Below, piece by piece: positions 23,280 through 33,669 of a stretch of DNA of 64,000 nt. The stretch covers positions 310,001 through 374,000 of the forward strand of contig BQMF02000052.1 of NCBI GenBank assembly GCA_027922465.2, read 5' to 3'. The position numbers and the translations under genes are program-made. The stretch's first letter is position 1; every line of letters begins with the position of its first letter. The notes under the pieces were generated by a model. That model saw only the letters and a program-made list of their open reading frames with translations. It did not search any database and was not told where the DNA came from. Origin of the DNA: Turritopsis dohrnii (Eukaryota; Cnidaria; Hydrozoa; Anthoathecata; Oceaniidae).

Positions 23280-24406
23280 AACAAAGCTTATTGGAATAAC
23301 CAACTAATTTTTAAATGCCACAAGGCTGTTTCCTATATGTGCAGCTTATATTTTTCGAGATATGGAACAGATTCGACCGTTGCAAAAAATGGCTCCAGAA
23401 GAAAGCGAAAATATAAATTGCAAAGACAAGAAATGATCATGCCTGAATTATGTTTGAGAAAAACATTTCCTTCAGTTGCTTCAGCAAGCTGTAAATTTGC
23501 CAGATGAATGGTATAGAATTTGTAAATCGGAAAAAAAGCTAATTGACAGAACATAATATTGATATTTTCAAACGTAATTTATAGATCGTTATGTGGAAAG
23601 ACCAAATAACGATTTCAGGGACGGCATATATGACACATTTTGTTATCCACAATATTGCACATTGGACACGAAATTCAAAAATGATTTTCAGCCAGAACTA
23701 TTGCTGGATGATTCTAGTGAAACACCATGTGGTTACCCAAAATCAGTACCTTTGATTTCACCCAAAGAAAAAATCAAATGCATCACAAACTTACCTTTTC
23801 CCTCGCAAATAGGACTTAAACTTAAATGAAAACGTCGGACCATTATCCGAATCCGTAAAATTATAAGGTATCATATACCAAACCCACTCATCAAAGTAAG
23901 GTAAATTAGCCACAAGTTTTGCAGGTGGTTCAAATCACTCACAATTCAAATCAAATGAGCACTGGACTTGAAACAGCAACTGGTGATGAAAATCGATTAT
24001 TTCATTTCAACTCTCAACCGTGAACAGAGAAAGGTACATATACAATCTTATTAGTTCCTTGGAAAGTAGCAAGAGATAATGAAGAGATAGAACTTTTACA
24101 GTTGTTTATAACTGGTGAAGCTTAAGTCACACGTATTTAGAAAATGTTTAGAAAAGGTTTTGATGCTAGCATTAACAGGAGTTGCTGCAGTGAATATGGC
24201 TGGAAATACTATTCATCTTGGACACAGAATACCAGTTGACTGTAGGGGCCCTGAAATTTCTTTGTCGGATAAAAAGATAAGAAGTTCGCTGAGACTTAAA
24301 CTTGAGTAGCTTAAGGTTATGATGTTATATGCAATTACAACAGTACCAAACAAACCATTACATATTCATCTCAGGTTGATATTTTTGGCTATTTGGGAAA
24401 TTGCAT
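23280..24406 (+). pseudogene. Decayed autonomous Helitron protein (Rep-helicase, PIF1-like)
   Basis: Fragments in shifting frames follow the order of Helitron/PIF1-like proteins. 23,310-23,507 gives AVSYMCSLYFSRYG and MPELCLRKTFPSV. Next come NLPDEWYRICKSEKK (about 23,494-23,540) and DRYVERPNNDFRDG with TLDTKFKNDFQPELL (23,587-23,710). From about 24,010 come LNREQRK, FITG (the start of Walker A, whose GKS is lost) and LTGVAAVNMAGNTIH (24,160-24,225), a PIF1 signature. After a stop, NKPLHIHLRL follows. Walker B acids are gone and there are several stops and frameshifts. A short continuation (KPFVIIGLTIIVVG) appears after 25,093 beyond an inserted element. The match is to the family as I remember it. 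It cannot encode an active protein. Confidence 0.7.
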
Positions 24407-25092
24407 CATAGTCACAAGAAAAAGATAGTCTGGAAGTGCGGTCAGCTAATGACTTAAGGTTTTCATAGCGAAACTGCTGGTGCCCAAACTCCCGATCCTG
24501 CACAGAAGTTTAAAAGTGGATACCGTATCTGCAGAAATTGTCAAAAATGGGCCTTAACTTATCCAATAAATTTTTTGTTTCTTCCCAAGAAATAGAAAAA
24601 TTTTCAAAGATTTTTCTGGTTTCTTCAGGTAAACATAAATCTGCAGCAACAATAATAGCACATTTTTTTGAGAGTGCACAATGGTAGTTTTTTTAATGAG
24701 AAAACATCTTTTTCTTCATCAACAGATTCAGGAGAATGAAATTTATGTTTAGTGTTGATGTGTCGTGCTAATCCTCTCCGTGATTTATACATTTTCTCAC
24801 AATGATTACATTTTGTGGCTTGATTTGTGTCAACAGCTATTTCGGTCACTATAGCATCTATTTCATTATTCAAATCCATGACATCATCAAGAAAGCCTCA
24901 ATCGAGAAAGTAAAAAAAGGTCATCAAGTTCTTCTCCAGCAAAGAAAACACTCTCACTATGCGCCATTTTGATATTCTGTGCAGGATGAGCCGGCCGTCA
25001 AACAACATTTCTACTTGAAAACGGCAATGCAATAGAAAAAAATACAGAAACGGCCCGCAGAGCTTCCAGACTATCTTTTTCTTGTGACTATG
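24407..25092. mobile_element. 686-bp TIR element carrying a zinc-finger gene fragment
   Basis: Ends are CATAGTCACAAGAAAAAGAT and its inverse, matching for about 30 bases. ATTGCAT flanks both sides (24,400-24,406 and 25,093-25,099). A 7-8 bp duplication and a CA start fit hAT or P-type elements. A second imperfect inverted pair (GTGCAGGAT) lies further in. It interrupts the decayed Helitron helicase, so it arrived later. Confidence 0.75.
24625..24967 (-). pseudogene. C2H2 zinc-finger protein fragment
   Basis: An ATG at 24,967 begins MAHSESVFFAGEELDDL, typical of an acidic N-terminus. A frame break follows, and a second frame from 24,879 reads through one classical finger, CNHCEKMYKSRRGLARHINTKH by position, about 22-43 residues into that frame. 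The frame then ends after an acidic linker. It lies wholly within the 686-bp TIR element and points opposite to the helicase remnant. Similar short acidic-plus-finger proteins are multicopy in cnidarian genomes as I recall. With a frameshift and only one finger it is probably dead. Confidence 0.5.
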
Positions 25093-25150
25093 ATTGCATG
25101 AAACCTTTTGTAATCATTGGTTTGACAATCATTGTTGTTGGAAGTTACAT

Positions 25151-26145
25151 AAAAAATTTTAGATGAATGAGTTTCGATCTATTTCATAATATTTTGAGCT
25201 TTGAAATACGGCTACCATTTGCACCAATTTTAAATCATTCTGTGGGGTAATTTTTAAATTTTCACAATTTTGGATACCCTTTTTATAAAGGTGGCCCTTA
25301 AAATTCTGGGATCTGAGCAAATACAATATCCCAAAGCAGATCAGCTGCACTGGCCAATGACAATTTCATTTTCCATAAAAGCAGTTATTACAACAACTCA
25401 TTATGTCAAAGATATTTGAAAAAGGGTATTAACAACTTGAAGCAACAAAACCAGTCTGATGTTTCATTTCAATACATTAACACTTCAAAAAAGCACACAT
25501 ACACACAAGAATACAATTCATAGTTATCTACTGCTATCTATGAAGAGAGAAATCAGTTTTCATTTCATCTTAAAAGAATCCATGAGATGTTATTTGAATT
25601 GTGAGTTTCAGGAAATATTGTATCTTATAAATTACTATACATTCAATAAAACTATAACTAAGATATTTTACAAAAATTAATAATTCACTATAACCAATAA
25701 ATAAAATACTTTTATTTCATAAAAAAGGAAAGTTGAAAGAAATATTCTTAATACACCTGATAGTTTGTTTTTATTCCATTCTACATTTTGTTTTGCTGGA
25801 AAAACAAACTGAAAAAGCCATGAAAAACCGCCCGGCATCCAAACTATTTCTGAAGGAATTTTTAAAGAAACTAAAACACCCCAGTCATATGTAAAAGCAT
25901 CTTTAAAGTTAACAAGATGTCAGACACTATGACATTGACCAAAGAAATACTTTATGACCCACATTAGCCATAAACAGAATTTTAGATATTGTCAATACTT
26001 AGAATTCAGCAAACCTACACAGTGCAAACAGATAAAACCCACAAAATTCACAACTCATTTCTCACAATATGATGGTTTGTTCCTAAGAAAAATTTACTCA
26101 TTGGAGCAGATCTTTAATTTCATTACAACAAAATATCCTTTTGCG
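25151..26145. other. AT-rich stretch, no gene recognised
   Basis: Between the helicase remnant and the 127-residue gene I see only short frames without family resemblance, and no clear repeat borders. Part of it may be 3' untranslated sequence of the minus-strand gene, since AATAAA motifs on that strand occur near 25,700. Confidence 0.4.
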
Positions 26146-26529
26146 TTACCGTTTAGATATCAAACTTTTTTTCTTAGCGGTGGGTGGGTGATAGTGAGAC
26201 GACATCATGTCATGCGAAGAAGAAGGTGGAATGCGAAACATCAGGGTACTTTGATATTTAGAGAACGGTGAATGGAACCACGGTTGCACCATACGGTTTA
26301 CCGAAACTTCATGGGTTTTTTCATTTATGAACTCTCTTGCATCGCATTTGCTTAGTCTTTCTCTTTTGTTAAAATAAAGGGTAGATTCGGTACCATTGTA
26401 AGGTAGATCTTCGGCTTTGGCATTCTCCACAATTCGTTCTCGATTTTTCATATCTAACTTCCAAGCAGGAGTGTAACTCTTTGGGATGATGGGATGGTAA
26501 CTGGAAAATTTAGCTTTGTTGTCTTCCAT
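26146..26529 (-). CDS. Single-exon 127-residue protein, unidentified
   Basis: An intact frame runs from ATG at 26,529 to TAA at 26,146. The product is hydrophilic and basic, rich in Ser, Pro, Lys and aromatic residues, with PAWKLDMKNRERI near residue 21, RMVQPWFHSPFSKYQSTLMF around residues 78-98, and a HYHPP / KKKS tail. There is no signal peptide, membrane span or coiled coil. The composition and the isolated W/F/Y-P motifs recall small axonemal microtubule-inner proteins, but I cannot name a family, so that is a guess. The ATG lies only 88 bp from the start of a plus-strand small gene model, which suggests a shared promoter. Confidence 0.5.
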   Translation of the reverse strand: MEDNKAKFSSYHPIIPKSYTPAWKLDMKNRERIVENAKAEDLPYNGTESTLYFNKRERLSKCDAREFINEKTHEVSVNRMVQPWFHSPFSKYQSTLMFRIPPSSSHDMMSSHYHPPTAKKKSLISKR

Positions 26530-26617
26530 CCCTTACCACAAATGAGCAAAAAACTATGACTTCTTCTATTTCCTGACAACCACGTTTCTGATTTCGTTTG
26601 TTTATAGTCACGTTAAT

Positions 26618-26882
26618 ATGCTAAATTGCAGAACAATTGCAAATAATTGTAACTTCAGAGAAAAAAAGGCGCGAATATTTCTACAAAGAATTGCTTGTAA
26701 GTAATTATGTTATAAATAACACACAAAATTGTTATTTCATTAAGAATAAACTGCAAAAAGCATTCTTATGTAATTTTTTTGTGGTGTTTTTGTGTATAAT
26801 GGCTATAGTACAATTGTTTATTAGTTTCTATTATCCATACGTTGAAAGTACATTAGTCCACGAACGTCCGTATCTTGTTTAA
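26618..26882 (+). CDS. Possible two-exon small membrane protein (66 residues)
   Basis: ATG at 26,618 follows a good acceptor-like TTTGTTTATAG. Exon 1 (26,618-26,696) ends at GTAAGT. Joining to AG|CATTC at 26,761 keeps phase and gives FLCNFFVVFLCIMAIVQLF, a single transmembrane span, then YYPYVESTLVHERPYLV and a stop at 26,882. The acceptor has a poor pyrimidine tract, so the join is uncertain. Exon 2 and its downstream sequence lie in a 357-bp tandem duplication, and the second copy (27,118-27,239) keeps the same frame. I do not recognise the protein. Confidence 0.35.
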
Positions 26883-27445
26883 ACTCGAAGAAGGCAGGCT
26901 CACCATTACTCCAACAAACTCCAGGAAATGGTATACCAAATTCATGGATTCTTCTAAAATTTGTGTATTGATTTTACTAAATAATAGCGCTGTGTATATT
27001 GTCAAAGTGGAAATATCACAAATGTGTGAGGTTACAAAATAAGGTTGTTTGATTGGTTGGGGAAAAAGAATATAGTTAAATTATTTTATTATTTCATTAA
27101 GAATAAACTGCAAAAAGCATTCTTATGTAATTTTTTTGTGGTGTTTTTGTGTATAATGGCTATAGTACAATTGTTTATTAGTTTCCATTATCCATACGTT
27201 GAAAGTACATTAGTCCACGAACGTCCGTATCTTGTTTAAACTCGAAGAAGGCAGGCTCACCATTACTCCAACAAACTCCAGGAAATGGTATACCAAATTC
27301 ATGGATTCTTCTAAAATTTGTGTATTGATTTTACTAAATAATAGCGCTGTGTATATTGTCAAAGTGGAAATATCACAAATGTGTGAGGTTACAAAATAAG
27401 GTTGTTTGATTGGTTGGGGAAAAAGAATATACTTAAATTATTTTA
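26732..27445 (+). repeat. Recent 357-bp tandem duplication
   Basis: 26,732-27,088 and 27,089-27,445 are nearly identical, differing at about two positions (TTTCTATT/TTTCCATT; ATAGTTAAA/ATACTTAAA). Both keep the same 48-codon membrane-span frame and downstream sequence. Confidence 0.95.
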
Positions 27446-27603
27446 TTAAGCGCAGCAATTGCACAAATATCTTCTGTCTGTTCAGGTCAAAAACAGCCTT
27501 AATTAATCACTCTTCATTCTTTGTTTGCGTGCTTTGTTGTTGTAAATAATGAGCATTAGATCGAAAATGTACAGAAAACTAGTCTAAATCTGTAAAACAT
27601 TGC

Positions 27604-28129
27604 CAGTTCGGGCCACTAGCTAAAATGTGCAGTAACTTCCCGATGAGGAAGTTCTTCCCGATATGGTAGTTTTTATCTACCATATCTACCCGATAGTGCA
27701 ACAGCTACCCAATTTGATAGCAAATTCGAACTAAGTGGATCTGCGGAGCACAATACTTTTCAGCGCATCTTTCAACGATGATAAATTAGATGCTGCACGA
27801 AAAAGAAGCTCATTTCACCAAAGACAAAATTTTTTTACCACGGCTGGAATCCACAAATCATTTTTGTGTTCATACCAGTCGGCAAAAAATCACTGCGACA
27901 GAGAGCATTTTTATTGAAATTGTGTGTATATCCCTATAGAAATGCACTCCTTTGCAGAGGTTTTATTGTGGACGTGAAAACAAAAAAACGAGCTTGAGTA
28001 ATTTGAGTAATGGAGAAATTGTTTTTTCACTTGAAATTCTGTTCAATGAGTCAATGCGCCAATAACCCGATCGGGAAGTGACTTTCCGATAGAACAGTTA
28101 CTGCACATTTTAGCTAGTGGCCCGAACTG
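27604..28129. mobile_element. 526-bp TIR element with ATTGC flanks
   Basis: The ends are CAGTTCGGGCCACTAGCTAA and its inverse, matching for about 34 bases. ATTGC flanks both sides (27,599-27,603 and 28,130-28,134). The interior contains GAGAGCATTTTTA and AAATGCACTCCTT..GCAGAG motifs that recur near 55,018-55,080, so a relative lies there. No coding capacity. Confidence 0.7.
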
Positions 28130-28249
28130 ATTGCCACCTTAAAAGCTAGCATGTCATGATCATATGTTTTTAGTGGCAAAGTTTCCAATCCTTCGTGTTT
28201 TGCATTATATACAATCATCATATGTGACGGTTTATGGGAAAAGGATAAC

Positions 28250-29356
28250 AGGGCTTGAAAAATTACGTGCACGCTCGTGTCCGTGTACGTACCGTGCACG
28301 CAAAAGATACAACACGTTCACGAAAAATCGTGCATGTAAAAAAGTTGTTGTTGCTTACAGAAACAGCAAACCACAAAATATACCGAACAGACATCGTGAG
28401 ATATTTTCAGAAATCGTGAATATTATTATACTGATCTTTGTCTCTTTAATATTTTCTATAATAATGAAACTTTTGCAGGTGACATCTTCCGAGTATCAAA
28501 ATTAAATTTAATACCTGGTTTTCACAACGGATCAATTAAACACATTAATGTACTAAGAAGAATGTAGTTCCATATGGAAACCTATGTTTAATCTGATCTG
28601 TTTATTTTCGAACATAAACTCATATGTTCATTATGTTTCAATTTTTATTATTTTACATACGTCGAAAAAGATGATCTCTTTCTTTGTGAAAGTTTTTCAT
28701 ATAGGTTTCCGGTAGTGTTTACACGACTTTTTAGTTCTTAACATTTTTTTCTACCGTTGATTTCAATTCCCAAAATATCTTTTGTATCACCACCGATCGC
28801 ATGAATTTTTAACATTGCAGCATGCAGCCAACATTCCAATGTATCCTGTTCGAACTTTTTTTCACTCCACAAGAACAAATAAATAAAGGAAAAGAAATGA
28901 ATAAAGATGTTGCAGTTTTTAAAGCATGGAATGTTTTTCTTCTGTTTTACTATTTTTAAATTTTAAACATAGTCTCAATTCATTCATCATTTATTCATGA
29001 GGTTTTGTTAGCATGTAGACAGATTAAATACCTGTCTTTCAAGCACATGTTGTGTCCCATTGATAAGAAAAAAGTAGTATGGGGGTATAAGTAACATCTT
29101 TTTGTTGTCTGTAATGTAATTGTCCCGCCTATAAGTGCTTTCGACAGACTTAATTTTCCTTACACCATCGGTATCGGCGTACATATTACGTAAATGTTAA
29201 ATGAATCACGTACTTGATGGCATACACGAACTGCACACACGCGCGTACGAACCAAATTTTCGCGTACACGAAATACCTACGCGCACGGTGTGTACGCAGT
29301 GGTACATTCACGTACACGAAATAACGTGCACTTACATTTTTAATTTTTCAAGCCCT
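28250..29356. mobile_element. 1.1 kb nested TIR element, hAT-like
   Basis: It begins AGGGCTTGAAAAATTACG and ends with the inverse TTTTTCAAGCCCT. GGATAAC flanks it exactly on both sides (28,243-28,249 and 29,357-29,363), a 7-8 bp duplication. (C)AGGG-type ends and an 8-bp-class duplication point to hAT. Near the ends, GTGCACG and CGTGTACG motifs recur in both senses. No transposase is seen. Confidence 0.7.
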
Positions 29357-29395
29357 GGATAACAAGTGAAAAAGTGATTTGAAGCACTTAATCGC

Positions 29396-29560
29396 TTTTC
29401 CACTCACATGAATCGCTTTTCGGCTTCACTTCAATCACTTTTCCGCTTCACTTGAATCACTTTTTCACTTCACTTGAATCACTTTTTCGCTTCACTTGAA
29501 TCACTTTTTCGCTTCACTTGAATCACTTTTTCGCTTCACTTGAATCGCTTTTTCGCAGCG
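29396..29560 (+). repeat. 22-bp minisatellite
   Basis: The unit CACTTGAATCACTTTTTCGCTT is repeated about seven times with decay at the left edge. It lies in the outer TIR element. Confidence 0.85.
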
Positions 29561-29748
29561 AAAAATCGATTTTAAAGAATCACTTTTTCGCTTGTTATCA
29601 TTTTCCCATAAACCGTCACATATATTCGAGTCTTCTCTGAATTTTCCTGTGAAGAGAAAGTTTATCTAGGATTTGAAATTTGGAGATGATCCATTTTGGT
29701 CCAATATTATTTTCTCGTTTATATATTTTATTTTACTTTACTGTCACA

Positions 29749-30480
29749 AATGTTTGTGGGAAGAAAATTTCAGCTGAACCGCAAAATTTTTGTATTTTTC
29801 GTGAAAGATTCTTTTCGATTCATGGAAATGAATCCTTTTCGCGGGAATAAACTTTTGCGGTTCCTCAGTTAACTTTTTTTTTTGCCGTAAAAACTTTTGC
29901 GCTTGCCAAACGAGAGTACCTTAGAGGGGAAAATTTTGTCGGGGGAAGTTGTTCCTTTATAGACATGAAAGCATCGAGGCAATGATTGCATTAAAAGAGT
30001 AGATTGACGCCATTTTCGCGTTGTTCTTTTGATAGTTACTACACTTTGTAAACAAACTCACTGACATTGGAATTTGCGTTCTATTGTAATTTTTATATCT
30101 CAGATTTGCTCTCCTGTGTTACTATCCAATTTTTTGTCAGTGTCATTCATAAAAATTTATACGTTGGAGATTTTAAGGCAGAAAAACTTCACTAGAGAAA
30201 CGTTGTTTAATTTTTCGTCAGGGAAATTTTGCCGAAAAAACCCTCAAAATTTTCACAAAATAAAGTAGACCTAATCACTTATTGAAAATGGAGTCAATGA
30301 ACTTCTACAAACAGGCTTAAGGTCGGAGGAATTTGTCTTATAATAATTAACGAGATAATAAAGGAGTATTTTGAAAATTTTGCGGGAAAAAACTTTTGCG
30401 GTTTACCAATATTGCAATATTTTGCGGGAATAAACTTTTGCGATTAGAGCCAAAACCGCAAATCTTCTTCCGCAAACACT
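29749..30480. mobile_element. Inverted-repeat element rich in AAACTTTTGCGG motifs
   Basis: GTTTGTGGGAAGAAAATTT near the left edge is matched by an inverted GGAAGAAGATTTGCGG at the right. Inside, GGGAATAAACTTTTGCGGTT and its relatives occur several times in both senses. Borders are approximate. No gene. Confidence 0.5.
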
Positions 30481-30746
30481 TTCTTCCTTTAAAGTATTAT
30501 ATATATATATATAAAATATAGATTTTGTTCATCTGTGAAAATAAATTGTGAAAAAGAAAATCCACTTTGCTTACTGAACTGTTAAAGTGAATTCTGTGAA
30601 AATGGAAAAATTTTGCATTTTTTTGAACCACCAAGTTTTCTTCCAGCAAAAATTGCTGACACAATAAAGTATATTATAGTGTCAGTTCTCTCTGGCCATG
30701 AGCGTATTGTAATTATTATTTAAGTCAATTTTTAGCAATACTAAAA

Positions 30747-33660
30747 ATGAGCAGTGTTATAAAACCCTGTTTACTGACAGATGCTTACAAAAGGCTGTTA
30801 CCAAGAAAAGGAATCTGTGGTGCCTTTCAGCTGTTTCAAGGTTATTCTGCAGATGCTGCAACATCACCAAGAAATTTATTTGACGTTTACAAAAAAAATC
30901 CGCACTGGTTAGGAGTTTATAAAAGAAAGCATGTTGTAAAAGAAAAACTTCCTCTCCATGAGTTAAATGATAAAATCCATCGTGAAAAACTGAAACAAAT
31001 ATCTGTCAATTTACCACAATTTATTGATCCTAACAATGCTGTTTGGACACCTGAATCAAAGCGTGTTGGTGGGATTGGCATGAAAATGGGTTATACCTTT
31101 TTATGGACCAATGAAGGCTTAAAACATTTTGTTACAATTGTCCAGGTTTGTGTTTTGACATTGAATTTATATTGCACATGAACATATCAATATTGTGTTG
31201 TATGAACTTTTTATGTTTTTGAATTTGTCTTTAGATTAAGGATTGTCATGTGTTGGATACACAAGTATCTCGAGAAGACGGAGGTATCGATACTGTGACA
31301 CAAATGATACTTGGTTCACATGATATAACAGATGAAAAATACTTAGCTGGAGTATGTTTTTAAAGTTTATTATAGCTATCATCTATTTCAGGTTTAAATA
31401 AAATTATCTTTGCTAGAACTTTGCTAGAAGATTATCTTAACTAGAATTTCATATTTTATATTATCAACTGAGTTTGAAAAAAGGGCCTGGGAGAGATGCT
31501 AGTATGGTACTAATGCACATTTTTTTATATATATATAAGCACAATGTTATAAGAATGCAAGCCTTCAATCATTGTATTCCAAAAGTATAACCTAAGATTA
31601 TGTAGGATTTGAAATTGTGAGATGATCCAATTTGATCCAATTTTATTCTTTTTATTCTTTCATTGAGTTTGCGAAAATGCTGCTTTCTGTGCACCACTGT
31701 GAACTGTTTGCCTATACCGACACACAGAACATTCTAAGTTGTTCTTCACTAAAAATAGTGACTATGTTCCTGTACGATACACTTCAGAATGGGAATTTTT
31801 TTTGTTCTTTGGATTGATCAGTTAGTAGTTATTAGAATTATTGCTAAAACATGGTCGGAAGAGAAAATGAGTTTTATTTTAATTTTCCATTTTCACTTGT
31901 GGGTGTAGATGTCCAGAGAAAAGTTTGAGTGGTACGATCAACGTGGAGTCTTCCCAAAGCAATTTTGGACCGGATTTGCTGTGACCAAAAATTCGTTACT
32001 TTTACCAGGTAGAAGTTACGTTGTTTGTTTGTACTGTTCGCTATTTGTGTTAAATGGATTGACTTTGACATGATAATTATTTATACTCAAAATTCCAGGA
32101 ACACAAATTACTGTCAGACACTTTCAGCCTGGGCAATGGGTGAATGTCAAAGGAAAAACGTAGGTAGATTTGTTTTATTTGTGATTATGAAGTTCTGATT
32201 TAATATCACTTAATAATGACGCCATTTTTGGAACCAAAAATACCGATTGAAGATGGAAAATTCCAATTAAGAAAAAATTGACAACTTCTTTGAATGGAAT
32301 TAGTAGGAAAAAAACGTGAAAAGTGAATCTACTTTGCTAATTTCATTGCTTGAGTAGTCCTTTTGGCCACAGCTCAGATAAAAGCATTGTATGGTTACTC
32401 ATCAATATAAAGTAATTAAACGTTACTATTTCCAATACATTTTACCAGCCCTGATCGCAAGGGTGGGTCATTTTAAAGAAGTGTTGACAACTATTTCTAA
32501 GTGGCTAACCGATGATTTACTCCTGTAAAATTACTTCTTAGCATTGCAGAAGGACTAGCTATCGAATATTTACTGTATATAGTGTTCACGCCCCCTTGGG
32601 AATCACCACGACACTATCGTTTCACGCTGATGATGTCCATTCTAATGGATGTGTTGTATCCGGTGATAATATATACTATGGGCCATAAAGGAAAATATTT
32701 TACTCAGATGATTTTGTTTAGGATAGAGAGGGGCGTGCAAGGTGTTATGAAACGTTGGGGGATGAAAGGTCAACCTGCTTCTCACGGACAGTCCAAGACG
32801 CATCGTAAAATGGGCGCTACTGGTGGTGGCCAGGTTATCGAATTTGTTTTTATACAAAGCTTTCAAGTAAAAAGATTTTATGAAAGTTTTTGTGTCATTT
32901 TCGTCCTTGTTTTCAGGATCCTGGTCGAATTTTCCCTGGGAAAAAGATGGCGGGAAACGTCGGTGGAAAAAATCACCGCACTCCTCCACTGAAGGTTCGT
33001 GTTTTTTTCTTTTTTTTATTGAACGTTTCTGTAGTGGAGGAGAGTTGAAATCATTGAAAGTAGTATGTCAAGCTGAAGACTGACATCAATTTCGTCTTGT
33101 TATCCCAACTCTTTGTTGGAAAAACCTTGTTGTTTTGATCTGTGTAATCGATGCAATGATTTGCTGATTACAGTTCATGGAATAAAGTTAGAGACATTGC
33201 TTTTAGTTGCTTCATAAGGATAATTTTCATTTCTACGATCATTATACTTGTCATAACTACAGTGACTTGAGAAAAAGCATTACCAATCTTGTTAATGTCC
33301 TGTGGGCGAATCTAAGGGTTCGTACAAGTTTGAGGCTCTGAGTTCAAGTTTGTGTTATCATCCGTCTTAAAAGTACGACACTCACGGTCACGGTTTCTCA
33401 ATCATAGTTATACTTTTCCCTTCTAGGTAATGCGCATCAACACGAAATATGATTTGCTATATATCAAGGGGTCGTTGCCAGGACCTATAGGTGGTCTACT
33501 CAAAATCACGGACAGTCCCAGACCGAAGTTTCCCGACGAGCCGCCACCATTTCCGACGACTTTTCCGAGTGACGACGATGTTGTTGACGAAGATATATTC
33601 GCAGAGAATGTTTGTAAACCGACAGATCCGTCCTTAGAATTTCCTCCTTTTAAAATCTAA
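30747..33660 (+). CDS. MRPL3: Mitochondrial ribosomal protein uL3m
   Basis: Seven exons join to 366 codons plus stop: 30747-31145, 31235-31351, 31909-32008, 32099-32159, 32722-32833, 32917-32994 and 33427-33660. All introns are GT-AG and every phase agrees. It is a core protein of the mitochondrial large ribosomal subunit near the peptidyl-transferase centre. Residues 1-35 look like a basic mitochondrial presequence. The L3 fold is marked by the [11 protein letters not shown] strand, [20 protein letters not shown], and the [16 protein letters not shown] loop. [14 protein letters not shown] and the acidic tail ([16 protein letters not shown]) match the mitochondrial branch. Length is close to the human protein (348). 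TTTTTAG lies just before the ATG, so a 5' non-coding exon or spliced leader may precede it. Confidence 0.95.
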
Positions 33661-33663
33661 AAC

Positions 33664-33669
33664 AATAAA
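33664..33669 (+). terminator. Poly(A) signal of MRPL3
   Basis: AATAAA begins three bases after the MRPL3 stop codon, so the 3' untranslated region is probably very short. Confidence 0.65.

Larger units (their letters stand above)
28220..29623. mobile_element. Outer TIR element, split by a nested insertion
   Basis: ATATGTGACGGTTTATGGGA on the left is inverted at the right end (CCCATAAACCGTCACATAT). The right half contains a 22-bp tandem repeat. A 1.1 kb element sits inside, close to the left end. Flanks are AT-rich, so the target duplication is ambiguous. Confidence 0.7.
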
